Positions 16,154-24,595 of a DNA stretch of 64,000 nucleotides are shown piece after piece. The notes under the pieces are model-generated. The model did not search any database, was not told the DNA's origin, and saw only the letters and a program-made list of their open reading frames with translations. Within the stretch, counting starts at the first letter, position 1; every line of letters begins with the position of its first letter. This DNA is from an uncultured cyanobacterium (GTDB lineage: Bacteria; Cyanobacteriota; Cyanobacteriia; Cyanobacteriales; Nostocaceae). The stretch is taken from contig CAIVAU010000061.1 in assembly GCA_903903925.1 (NCBI GenBank), forward strand, positions 21,647 to 85,646. The letters run 5' to 3'. The position numbers and the translations under genes are program-made.

Positions 16154-18523
16154 TCAATGAGGCGGTAACGTAGAAGATACCGATGGTGTTTCTTCCAGTA
16201 TTCCTGTCCAAGGTGTGGTGGGAGTGTCTGAATCATCTTCTAATGGTAAAGTAGGCATTGATGAGTCGTCTGTTGGTAAAGAGTCTTCAGAAGTTATCAA
16301 CGCGTCAAGGGCCTTAAGCACCTCTGAGGCAGATTGATAACGCTGTTGGAAGTTTTCCAGCACCATTGTACTGAGAATTTTAGCCATGGCGTGGCTCACG
16401 CCTGCTTTGTCAACCCATCTCAACTCTCCATGAGCGTCTCTTTCTATTTCATGGGGCGCTATACCAGTTAAGGCTTTTATCCCAATCATGCCGACTGCAT
16501 AAATGTCACTGCTGTATTGTGGACGCCCAAAATATTGCTCGCTTGGTGCATAACCCTTAGTCCCAATGCCAATGGTGAAGGCACTTTGCTCTTGGCTATC
16601 AAGCAATTGTGTTGTCGCTTCTTTAACGGCACCAAAGTCAATCAGTACCAATTTATCGTCTGAGTGTCGCCGGATAATATTACTGGGTTTAATATCCCGG
16701 TGAATCACACCATTTTGATGGACAAATGCCAATGTTTGCAATAAGTCCTGCAAAATCTTCCTCACCTCAGTTTCAGAGATGCGTTTGCCTGCCTGTAGTT
16801 CCTGACTTAGAGGATGACCGATAATATACTCTTGAATTAAATAAAATTCGTCTTCTTCTTCAAAATAAGCAAACAGCTGAGGTATTTGGTTGTGCGTTCC
16901 CAGTTTTTGCAGTGTTTGGGCTTCTGAATTAAATAAACGTCTGGCAACTATCAACTGCTCTGGTTTATTGTGGGCTGGTTTTAGCTGCTTAACAACACAT
17001 TGAGGGTTACCAGGAAGTTTGGTATCTTCGGCAACATAAGTTTCGCTGAATCCTCCTGAACCAAGAACTTTGGCAATTTTATAGCGTCCGTCAAGGACTT
17101 TTCCTGATATTGCTATTTCCCTTTGCTGGAGTAAGTCTTTCAGGTCATCCTGTTGAGAGAGAATCTCTCGGACAACATGGTGAGATGAATATTTTTGAAA
17201 AACATCTAAAAGTTGACTTTTCCTTAATATTTCCCTAGCCATTTCCGTTCCCATATAGCAGAGTCCGATAGTGGCGATCGCAACGACTGGAACAGTGGTC
17301 GGAAAAATTAACTGACTATAAACAAATAACACATAGCTAATTCCACCCCAAGTTATGGCAAGGGTAAGGCTGAGGAACAATCTAACGATACCTCGCTTTT
17401 TTCTTGCCACGATCAAAGCACATCCACCAACTAAACCCAGCACGAATAAACTGCTCATTCGGGAACTGTTGAGTGCTTCTTGCACCGCTTTACCTTCCAT
17501 TAAAGTTGCGATCGCATGAGCGTGAATTTCCACTCCCGACATTCCCTCAGGAGACAGCCAGCTTTCGTCAGCAGCTACTGGATAATAATCGTGTGTCAGC
17601 TGGGTTGTTGCTCCAATTAGCACGATTTTGTCTTTAAAAACCCTTCCCTGCTGCAAATAGGTGTTCCAATTCTGTGGATCAAGTACGTATGAGAAGGGAA
17701 TGACGTCAAATGTACCCCCAGGTCCGTCAAAATAAATTTGATTGCCCTTAGGTTTAGGATAATTTACTTGGGCTGCCCTCAGAACTGCTTCATCAAAGGA
17801 GGGTATTTTGTCTATTATGGCATCACCTAACGACTTGGGAAACTCGCTAGCCAATTTGTGAACCTTACCATCTGCCTGTAGCGGAAAATTAACTGAACCA
17901 ATAGATACAGACCCTGTCTGAAACATCTGCAGCGGTAGCGTCAGTTGCGTAAAGCTCCCTTGGGCTGTCTCAGAATTTTCATAGAACGCAGCTAAAGTAA
18001 CTTGACTTCCATGACGCTGCAATAACTGTTGCAACTTTTCATCATCATCTTTCCCGTAACTGCTTGGTGTATCAAAAACTACGTCTAACGCTACAGACTT
18101 TGCTCCAGCCTGAATCAATTTCTCAGTGATTTGGGCGTATGCCTCGCGTTTAAAGGGAAAAGCTTTCAATGGTTCCCAATAAGCATACTGTTGTGGATTT
18201 GTTTTATAGTACTGTGCTGGTGTTGAGATGGACTGATCGTCAATTGCCAAAATCACTATGTCCTTGGTCGGAGTTATCGGTCCTCGGATCAGATAAAACA
18301 GTGTTTGCGCTTGACCTTCCATAAATTGAGTTAGGCTCAAACAAGAAGCTGTTAGTATCGCTGCTCCTACTGCTGAACTAGCGTTGAGCAAATGACCCAA
18401 GTGAGCCATTAGCTTTGGTGAGCGTGCAAACCCCGTTACAGTCGCTTTTGTGAGTTTATTTAACTGTCGATTAGTAGTAGAGACATATTTTTTGGTTAAT
18501 GTAGATATAAGTTCTTTTGTCAT
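16154..18523 (-). CDS. CHASE2-domain serine/threonine protein kinase
   Basis: A 789-residue membrane receptor kinase. TM1 is near residues 45-68, a periplasmic CHASE2 sensor domain spans about 75-345 (KDIVILAIDDQS, FPFKREAYAQITEKL, KIVLIGATTQLTHD), then three close helices at about 358-440, then a cytosolic Hanks-type kinase from about 478: Gly loop LGSGGFSETYVAED, Lys in CVVKQLK, HRDIKPSNI and IDFGAVKE. The C-terminus is acidic Ser/Thr/Pro-rich. It would phosphorylate proteins in response to an envelope signal. It is convergent with the FecR gene; the pair is often seen together in cyanobacteria as far as I recall. The 134-bp gap after it holds no clear terminator. Confidence 0.92.
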   Translation of the reverse strand: MTKELISTLTKKYVSTTNRQLNKLTKATVTGFARSPKLMAHLGHLLNASSAVGAAILTASCLSLTQFMEGQAQTLFYLIRGPITPTKDIVILAIDDQSISTPAQYYKTNPQQYAYWEPLKAFPFKREAYAQITEKLIQAGAKSVALDVVFDTPSSYGKDDDEKLQQLLQRHGSQVTLAAFYENSETAQGSFTQLTLPLQMFQTGSVSIGSVNFPLQADGKVHKLASEFPKSLGDAIIDKIPSFDEAVLRAAQVNYPKPKGNQIYFDGPGGTFDVIPFSYVLDPQNWNTYLQQGRVFKDKIVLIGATTQLTHDYYPVAADESWLSPEGMSGVEIHAHAIATLMEGKAVQEALNSSRMSSLFVLGLVGGCALIVARKKRGIVRLFLSLTLAITWGGISYVLFVYSQLIFPTTVPVVAIATIGLCYMGTEMAREILRKSQLLDVFQKYSSHHVVREILSQQDDLKDLLQQREIAISGKVLDGRYKIAKVLGSGGFSETYVAEDTKLPGNPQCVVKQLKPAHNKPEQLIVARRLFNSEAQTLQKLGTHNQIPQLFAYFEEEDEFYLIQEYIIGHPLSQELQAGKRISETEVRKILQDLLQTLAFVHQNGVIHRDIKPSNIIRRHSDDKLVLIDFGAVKEATTQLLDSQEQSAFTIGIGTKGYAPSEQYFGRPQYSSDIYAVGMIGIKALTGIAPHEIERDAHGELRWVDKAGVSHAMAKILSTMVLENFQQRYQSASEVLKALDALITSEDSLPTDDSSMPTLPLEDDSDTPTTPWTGILEETPSVSSTLPPH

Positions 18524-19612
18524 CTTGTTTTATGCATAACGCCTTGATTGATGAAAAAGTAGTAGAGACACGATCTTTCTCACGTCTTTACACCTAGGTA
18601 GAACAAACACCTCCCCCACTCCCCATTGCCCCTAATCACTCTTTGGGGACCCCGAGTTCCCCACTCCTGTACGAGACAGTAAAATTTTCTCATCCTATCA
18701 GATCATTAAATGATATGTAAATTAACCTTGCCCCCACCAATGGCTTCTGATTCCTTTCCTTTTGTCCAATCACTTTGATTTCTGACTTATATGAAAATCT
18801 TATACCTTTGTGAAATATTATCTATTCTTTACAAAACTTGTGTAATTGTTACTTTTTCGTAGATCCCTGATTTTCGTGGCGCATCCTCTACAGTAAGAGG
18901 CATGTAAACCAGATAATGTACAACTTGATCATTGTCTGATTTCGCTAACTTGAGTTATTGTTCCACAGACACATGAGGCGTGGCAAGGGTCTACCACGAT
19001 TAATAGGAAGCAATCTTTGAGAACTTTTGGCTAAGGCGTCTAGGTGTTGTGTACATTTGTGTAACGTTTGCCTTTTACTCGATCAAATTTCATTAAAATT
19101 ACGTAAAAGTTAGCCAAATGAGGATTCACGGCGGATGGGGCGCCTGATCAACCCTGCTTGTTAATAGGCGGTTGTGACACCAAGAGCCATCTAAACAGCA
19201 AGATTGCTAACCTAATCCCATTCCTTAACCCCTAGGAGCCGTTCATTAGGCTTTAATCCCACCTTCAAAGCTTTGAGTACAAAAGCTGAGGGATGGTAAC
19301 ACCCTACCCTAAGTCTATTAAATACCTCTTTGGGAGTAAACTTAACTGATATACAGCGAAGAATGCTGTTCTTTAGTCAATTTATTGGTAGATTTTGATT
19401 ACGGGATGTCTATGACTATGCCGAAGGTGAAAAAGGTTTAGCACATGATAAGCTCAACATCAATGCGTAGCGCGGATTTTCTATTGAGAGAGAGGTTAAC
19501 TTAAAGCTATATATGACAACATGTTTATAGATGTTAGCAAATTTATGATTTTATAATTGCTATAATCTATTGTTAAATCTAAATTCTTTTCTATTATTAG
19601 GTGTAATTTTGT
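18524..19612. other. Long non-coding gap with a possibly folded segment
   Basis: No convincing gene on either strand in almost 1.1 kb. About 18,990-19,340 is less AT-rich than its flanks and can form several local stems: CGCCT/AGGCG at about 19,140-19,175, CCTAAT/ATTAGG at about 19,211-19,254, AAAGCTTTGAG/AAAGCT at about 19,266-19,287 and AGGG/CCCT around GATGGTAACAC. It fits no RNA family I can name (not tmRNA, RNase P, SRP or a tRNA intron). Confidence 0.35.
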
Positions 19613-20134
19613 ATGGGTTCTCCGATGAATCGTCTGTCTATTTTTGTAGACGGAAACAATATGTTCTATGCTCAACAAAAAAATGGCTGGTTTTTTGACC
19701 CACGACGCGTCTTAGAATACTTTAGAAACGAGCAGTCAGAGACAACCTTAATCAATGCATTCTGGTACACTGGCTTAAAAGACCCACAAGATCAGCGAGG
19801 TTTCAGAGATGCTCTAATTAGTCTAGGATATACAGTCAGAACTAAAATTCTCAAAGAATACTATGATGATTCCTCCGGTCGTTACTCACAAAAGGCCAAT
19901 TTAGATATAGAAATTGTCGTAGATATGTTTAATACAGTAGATCAGTATGACAGAGTCGTTCTATTCAGTGGGGATGGTGACTTTGAGAGAGCTATCGAAC
20001 TATTACGCTCGAAAAATACTCATATTACTGTGGTATCAACAGAAGGGATGATAGCAAGAGAATTACGTAATGCTACGGACAGGTATATAGACTTAAACGA
20101 TATACGCGACCAAATAGAGAAAACAGAAGGTTAG
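19613..20134 (+). CDS. NYN-domain protein, LabA/DUF88 family
   Basis: A 173-residue cytosolic protein of the NYN fold, a PIN-like putative ribonuclease. Metal-binding Asp residues fit: Asp in FVDGNNMF near 12-14, D in LDIEIVVDMF near 102, and SGDGDFERAI near 122-130. The DxN start and SGDGDF end are characteristic of the LabA group, one member of which affects circadian output in Synechococcus. Start is ATG 19613 or ATG 19625. It is 94 bases upstream of leuA on the same strand, but a shared function is not obvious. Confidence 0.88.
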   Translation: MGSPMNRLSIFVDGNNMFYAQQKNGWFFDPRRVLEYFRNEQSETTLINAFWYTGLKDPQDQRGFRDALISLGYTVRTKILKEYYDDSSGRYSQKANLDIEIVVDMFNTVDQYDRVVLFSGDGDFERAIELLRSKNTHITVVSTEGMIARELRNATDRYIDLNDIRDQIEKTEG

Positions 20135-20228
20135 TAGCCTTAGTAATTATTGTTTACAAAGGTAAGAAAAAGAAAATAAAATTTAAGGTATTTTAAGCGA
20201 AAAGTCAACATTAAACAACGAGCAGGAA

Positions 20229-21827
20229 ATGAAGACTAAAGCAGATAGAATCATCATTTTTGACACTACACTCAGAGATGGCGAGCAATGTCCGGGTGCA
20301 ACGCTGAATATAGACGAAAAGCTCGCGATCGCAAAGCAATTGGGTCGTTTGGGTGTGGATGTCATCGAGGCAGGTTTCGCTTTTGCTAGTCCTGGAGATT
20401 TTGATGCCGTTAGCAAAATTGCCCAAATTGTGGGAATAGAAGATGGTCCGATCATTTGTAGTTTGGCAAGAACGCGGCATGATGATATCAAAGCAGCAGC
20501 AGCAGCGATCAAACCTGCTGCTAAGGGGAGAATTCATACTTTCATTGCCACGAGCGATATTCACCTAAAGTACAAACTGAAAAAGACAAAATCAGAAGTG
20601 CTAGCGATCGCTGAAGAAATGGTAGCTTATGCCAAAACCTTCATTGATGACGTAGAATTTTCTCCTGAAGATGCCGGACGCTCTGATCCAGAATTTCTTT
20701 ACCAAGTTTTAGAGCGAGTCATCACCGCAGGCGCAACAACAGTTAACATTCCTGACACTGTTGGCTACACCACACCCGGCGAATTTGGGGCGCTGATTAA
20801 GGGCATTAAGGAAAACGTACCCAATATCGACAAAGCAATTATCTCGGTTCACGGGCATAACGATCTAGGTTTGGCAGTTGCCAACTTCTTAGAAGCAGTG
20901 AAAAATGGGGCGCGTCAGTTGGAATGTACCATCAATGGTATTGGTGAACGTGCAGGAAATGCAGCCCTAGAAGAATTGGTCATGGCTTTGTACGTGCGGC
21001 GGCAATATTTCAACCCGTTCTTAGGACGCCCAACTGATTCTGAAGAATCCCTGACAAACATCGATACTAGACAAATCTATAAGACCTCGCGCCTAGTTTC
21101 TAATCTGACGGGAATGCTTGTGCAGCCAAATAAAGCAATTGTCGGCGCAAATGCCTTTGCCCATGAGTCTGGCATTCACCAAGATGGTGTGCTGAAAAAT
21201 AAGCTCACTTACGAAATTATGGATGCCCAATTAATTGGATTGGCAGACAATCAAATAGTATTGGGCAAACATTCAGGAAGAAATGCTTTCGGCACTCGCT
21301 TACGGGAATTGGGCTATGAGTTGTCCGAAACTGAATTGAATAAGGCATTTATCAGGTTTAAAGAGGTAGCAGATAAAAAGAAAGATATTTCTGATTGGGA
21401 TTTGGAAGCGATCATTAATGATGAAATCCAACAAGCCCCTGATTTGTTCCGTTTAGAGTTAGTGCAAGTTTCCAGTGGCGATCGCGCCCGCCCTACCGCT
21501 ACAGTTACCCTTCGTACCCCAGACGGTGAGGAATTAACTGATGCGGCGATCGGTACAGGTCCAGTAGATGCTGTTTACAGAGCAATCAACAGGGTGGTAA
21601 ATGTGCCTAACCAGTTGATTGAGTTCTCCGTACAGTCGGTAACAGCAGGTATTGATGCGATCGGAGAAGTCACCATCCGTCTAAGGTATGAAGATAGAGT
21701 TTTTTCTGGTCATGCAGCAAACACCGATATCATCGTCGCATCCGCCCAAGCTTACGTAAATGCACTTAATAGATTGTATGGAGCATTACAAAACGATCAA
21801 AAGCCAGAGCAAGTAAATGCTCATTAA
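20229..21827 (+). CDS. leuA: 2-isopropylmalate synthase
   Basis: First committed enzyme of leucine synthesis: condenses acetyl-CoA with 2-oxoisovalerate. The 532 residues show the complete layout: a TIM-barrel catalytic domain beginning [12 protein letters not shown] (residues 10-21), metal-binding [12 protein letters not shown] near 206-217, [13 protein letters not shown] near 236-248, the linker with [12 protein letters not shown] near 318 and [11 protein letters not shown] near 346, and a C-terminal leucine-binding regulatory domain after about 395. ATG at 20229 has AGGA 4-7 bases before it. Feedback inhibition by leucine is expected from the regulatory domain. Confidence 0.97.
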   Translation: MKTKADRIIIFDTTLRDGEQCPGATLNIDEKLAIAKQLGRLGVDVIEAGFAFASPGDFDAVSKIAQIVGIEDGPIICSLARTRHDDIKAAAAAIKPAAKGRIHTFIATSDIHLKYKLKKTKSEVLAIAEEMVAYAKTFIDDVEFSPEDAGRSDPEFLYQVLERVITAGATTVNIPDTVGYTTPGEFGALIKGIKENVPNIDKAIISVHGHNDLGLAVANFLEAVKNGARQLECTINGIGERAGNAALEELVMALYVRRQYFNPFLGRPTDSEESLTNIDTRQIYKTSRLVSNLTGMLVQPNKAIVGANAFAHESGIHQDGVLKNKLTYEIMDAQLIGLADNQIVLGKHSGRNAFGTRLRELGYELSETELNKAFIRFKEVADKKKDISDWDLEAIINDEIQQAPDLFRLELVQVSSGDRARPTATVTLRTPDGEELTDAAIGTGPVDAVYRAINRVVNVPNQLIEFSVQSVTAGIDAIGEVTIRLRYEDRVFSGHAANTDIIVASAQAYVNALNRLYGALQNDQKPEQVNAH

Positions 21828-21887
21828 AGGGCAACTCGTGTCATCCTATGGCACGCCCGGTTCTCCTTCCTACCCTCTGCGTAGGAA

Positions 21888-21996
21888 TCCATAAATTGAG
21901 CAGCTAGACTCGTTGGAAAACCCTCTAATTGCAGACATATTCCAGTTATGCCCTTGCTTGCTCCGGTGACTAGGGCAATCTTTTTGTCATGACTTT
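21888..21996 (-). pseudogene. Remnant of an SDR gene N-terminus
   Basis: Read on the minus strand from ATG near 21,990, a one-base slip gives KIALVTGASKGI, the classical SDR nucleotide-binding start, followed by unrelated residues and no Ser-Tyr-Lys region. The fragment is divergent from the TetR gene, a common arrangement for a regulated SDR. Confidence 0.5.
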
Positions 21997-22002
21997 ACCT
22001 TC

Positions 22003-22046
22003 GTTCGTAGTTCTTGGAGTTAAGGACTAAAGTCCTTACTACGAAC
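22003..22046. repeat. Dispersed inverted repeat GTTCGTAGT...ACTACGAAC
   Basis: GTTCGTAGT at the left end is the reverse complement of ACTACGAAC at the right end, with an inner AGGACT/AGTCCT pair. This is a widespread cyanobacterial intergenic palindrome. It separates the SDR relic from the TetR promoter region. Confidence 0.7.
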
Positions 22047-22143
22047 TTCTCAACCCGTGAGAATTAATGACATGGACTACTACTATCCCAATCTTGCCGC
22101 TTCTGTTTGTAGTCGATTCCCACAACCTTCATAATTAAGCTTG

Positions 22144-22190
22144 TACGAAGCGTATCGTATTTTTTTGTCTGAGAGACAATTCGTATCGTC
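22144..22190. promoter_or_regulatory. Candidate TetR operators
   Basis: Two similar sites, TACGAAGCGTATCGTA (22,144-22,159) and GACAATTCGTATCGTC (22,175-22,190), share CGTATCGT and each is an imperfect palindrome. They lie 50-95 bases before the TetR ATG, where autoregulatory operators of this family usually are. Inferred from position and symmetry only. Confidence 0.45.
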
Positions 22191-22238
22191 TATTTTTAAG
22201 CTCTGAAGAAATATTTAACTAAAGTGTAGTCTGTACCT

Positions 22239-22907
22239 ATGTCAAAACAGCTAGAGAACAACAATGCTCAAACACCATCTTCAACCAAATTGCCCTTAAA
22301 TCGGAGACGGAATGAGCGTTCCCATCAGGCAATTCTTAAGGCGGTGGCTGAGTTATTAGAGGAAAAAGGCTATGGCGGTGTTAGTATTGAGGCGATCGCA
22401 TCTCGTGCAGGGGTAGGCAAACAAACAATTTATCGCTGGTGGTCTTCCAAAGCGGCGGTAATCATGGAAGCTTATAAAGTTGAAATCCCACACAATGTTC
22501 CGATACCAGATACAGGTGAGGTTAGAGAAGATTTATACCAAATTCTGCAACAACAGTTTACTATACTGACCACAACAACTGCGAGATCTGCTATCACTGG
22601 ACTCATTGCTGAGGCGCAAATGGACTCCAATGTGGCTCAGGCTTTTCGCCAGCAGTTCGTTGCGACTCCTAGAGAAGCGACCCGCACAATTTTGGTAAGA
22701 GGAATCACACGCGGTGAACTACGTACAGACCTGAATTTGGAATTGGTAATCGATGCAATTTATAGTCCAGTTTGGTATCGATTGCTGTTAAAGCACGCAC
22801 CGTTGGATGATGTATTAGCAGAAGAATTGGTGAATTTGGTGATGGAGGGTATAGCTAATTCCAGAAGTCAGGAGGAGGCACCGCGTTGGGCGGCTTCGCC
22901 GACTTGA
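22239..22907 (+). CDS. TetR/AcrR-family transcriptional regulator
   Basis: A 222-residue one-component repressor. The N-terminal helix-turn-helix is at about 25-70: AILKAVAELLEEKGYGGVSI, IASRAGVGKQTIYRWW with the typical GVGKQTIYRWWSSKAA recognition helix. Residues 90-210 are the helical ligand/dimer domain. The extreme C-terminus (SRSQEEAPRWAASPT) looks like read-through into a repeat-rich flank. Its former target was probably the divergent SDR, now a relic; candidate operators lie at 22,144-22,190. Ligand unknown. Confidence 0.9.
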   Translation: MSKQLENNNAQTPSSTKLPLNRRRNERSHQAILKAVAELLEEKGYGGVSIEAIASRAGVGKQTIYRWWSSKAAVIMEAYKVEIPHNVPIPDTGEVREDLYQILQQQFTILTTTTARSAITGLIAEAQMDSNVAQAFRQQFVATPREATRTILVRGITRGELRTDLNLELVIDAIYSPVWYRLLLKHAPLDDVLAEELVNLVMEGIANSRSQEEAPRWAASPT

Positions 22908-22982
22908 AGCGACTGCCGTTCAGGAGTCAGAAGTCAGTCCCAATGAAACAAGTTTCACCGCCAAGCATGAAAATGTTTTTCC

Positions 22983-23322
22983 CCCTGCTCCCTCTTCCCT
23001 CTTCCCTCTTCCCTCTTCCCTGCTCCCTCTTCCCTCTTCCCTCTTCCCTCTTCCCTCCTCCCTCCTCCCTCTTCCCTCCTCCCTCCTCCCTACTCCCTCT
23101 TCCCTCTTCCCTCTTCCCTCTTCCCTCCTCCCTCTTCCCTCTTCCCTCTTCCCTCTTCCCTCTTCCCTCCTCCCTCTTCCCTCCTCCCTCCTCCCTGCTC
23201 CCTGCTCCCTGCTCCCTCTTCCCTAGTCCCTCCTCCCTGCTCCCTGGTCCCTGCTCCCTGCTCCCTGCTCCCTACTCCCTACTCCCTGCTCCCTGCTCCC
23301 TGCTCCCTGCTCCCTCTTCCCT
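22983..23322. repeat. 340-bp heptanucleotide tract (TTCCCTC family)
   Basis: Nearly unbroken 7-bp units, mostly CCCTCTT, CCCTCCT, CCCTGCT and CCCTACT, between the TetR gene and the oxidoreductase. Variants cluster in runs, which suggests growth by local duplication. It reaches into the 3' end of the oxidoreductase gene. The plus-strand frame through it is a repeat artefact. Confidence 0.95.
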
Positions 23323-24300
23323 AATGACAACCACATTCCCTATCGCCTGTCCACTTTCCACCGCTTCATGAGCAGCCGCAATCTCAGATAAGGGAAAGCG
23401 CTGAGCAATCACGTGATGTAAAACTCCTGCTTTTAAGCAAGTCGTAACATCCTCTGCGGCTGCTTGATGGGAGGCTTTCGGCATAACGTAGACCAACACA
23501 TAATGAACCGTGATATTTTTGTAGAGCAACGAATAGAAGGGGATCTGAGGTTGAGGGTTAGAATCTGAGGCATAGGTGGCAATGACGCCATTACGCTTCA
23601 GCACCGCCAAGTTTGTCTCCAAGTTACTCGCAAAATCAACTTCAACGACGCGGTCAACACCTTTTTTACCTGTGATTTCTTTAATTCGATCTGCCACATC
23701 TTCTGTTTTATAGTTGATGACGTAATCTGCTCCTACCGCACCAGCGATTTCCGCTTTCTGGGATGAACTCACCGTGGTAATTACCTTTGCACCACCCCAC
23801 TTTGCCAACTGAATCGCGTAATTTCCAACCGCACCAGCACCGCCAGTGACGAGGATTGTCTGTCCAGTGACCGCGCCATCACTGAAAACACTGTAATGGG
23901 CTGTCATTGCAGGAACACCCAAACAAGCGCCTTCAGCAAATTCTGTGTTGTTGGGTAAGAAAACAGCATTTTCACTCGGTACAACCACATATTCCGCCGC
24001 CGTCCCAAACGGGCGACTCAAGGTAGCTTCATAAATCCACACCCGTTCCCCAACCCTTTCAGGGGATACACCTTCTCCTACCGCTTCAATGACCCCAGAT
24101 CCATCATTGTGTGGTATTACCCTTGGGTGTCGCATTTTCAACCCACCCCAACCACTACGCTGCTTAACATCTGAAGGATTGACCCCAGAAGCATGAACTT
24201 TCACCCGCACTTCGCCAGGATCGACTTCCGGGATATCGACTTCCCCTACAGTAAGAACGTCTTGGGCGTTACCAAGTTTTTCGTACCAAGCTGCACGCAT
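23272..24300 (-). CDS. NADPH:quinone reductase-like zinc-independent MDR oxidoreductase
   Basis: A 342-residue medium-chain dehydrogenase/reductase. The GroES-like catalytic half is at 1-125 (VKVHASGVNPSDVKQRSGW, PHNDGSGVIEAVGEGV), with Asn/Asp replacing zinc ligands as in quinone oxidoreductases. The NADPH Rossmann half contains VTGGAGAVGNYAIQLAKWGG near 150-170. The natural end is GNVVVI; the last 15 residues (EEGAGSREQGAGSRE) are encoded by the heptamer tract, which also supplies the stop codon. ATG at 24300. Reduces quinones or enones in the family; substrate unknown. Confidence 0.9.
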   Translation of the reverse strand: MRAAWYEKLGNAQDVLTVGEVDIPEVDPGEVRVKVHASGVNPSDVKQRSGWGGLKMRHPRVIPHNDGSGVIEAVGEGVSPERVGERVWIYEATLSRPFGTAAEYVVVPSENAVFLPNNTEFAEGACLGVPAMTAHYSVFSDGAVTGQTILVTGGAGAVGNYAIQLAKWGGAKVITTVSSSQKAEIAGAVGADYVINYKTEDVADRIKEITGKKGVDRVVEVDFASNLETNLAVLKRNGVIATYASDSNPQPQIPFYSLLYKNITVHYVLVYVMPKASHQAAAEDVTTCLKAGVLHHVIAQRFPLSEIAAAHEAVESGQAIGNVVVIREEGAGSREQGAGSRE

Positions 24301-24451
24301 TGTTTCTGTTACCTGATTTTCTATTTTTCTATAGTGTATGCCCTGCTGCTTGCAGTTTTTCGGTGACTGTTCACCGGATCTGCGTCACCTGATGCAGATA
24401 CATCGGAGAAATTTCAGCGACTGAAGACGAGTCATTGAAATAGAAGAGAAC

Positions 24452-24552
24452 CTAATAGACATCTCCAGAAATGATGTAGGGGCGTATTGCAATACGCCCC
24501 TACCAAGGGTTTTAACGAACGCATAATTAATTTTCACGACTATGTCTAATAG
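24452..24552. repeat. MITE-like palindromic element, copy 2
   Basis: Ends CTAATAGACAT and ATGTCTAATAG form an 11-bp inverted repeat. The right half (CCTACCAAGG, TTTTAACGAACGCATAATTA, TTTTCACGACTATGTCT) matches copy 1 at 4,781-4,874. The core is the palindrome GGGGCGTATTGCAATACGCCCC. It sits between two genes that both end or start away from it. Confidence 0.75.
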
Positions 24553-24595
24553 AAACTACCAACCTGCGCTAAAACTTAGTACAGGTTGAAAAAAA

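Noticed and set aside
18990..19340. tmRNA, RNase P RNA, 6S RNA or c-di-AMP riboswitch
   Set aside because: None of the conserved sequence blocks I know for these families is present; kept only as an unnamed folded region.
19496..19678. 60-codon minus frame before the NYN gene
   Set aside because: Very AT-rich and overlaps the NYN start; a chance frame.
22886..23371. 161-codon plus-strand frame rich in Pro, Ser, Leu and Phe
   Set aside because: It is translation of the heptamer array; a 7-bp repeat lacking stops gives a false 21-base coding period.
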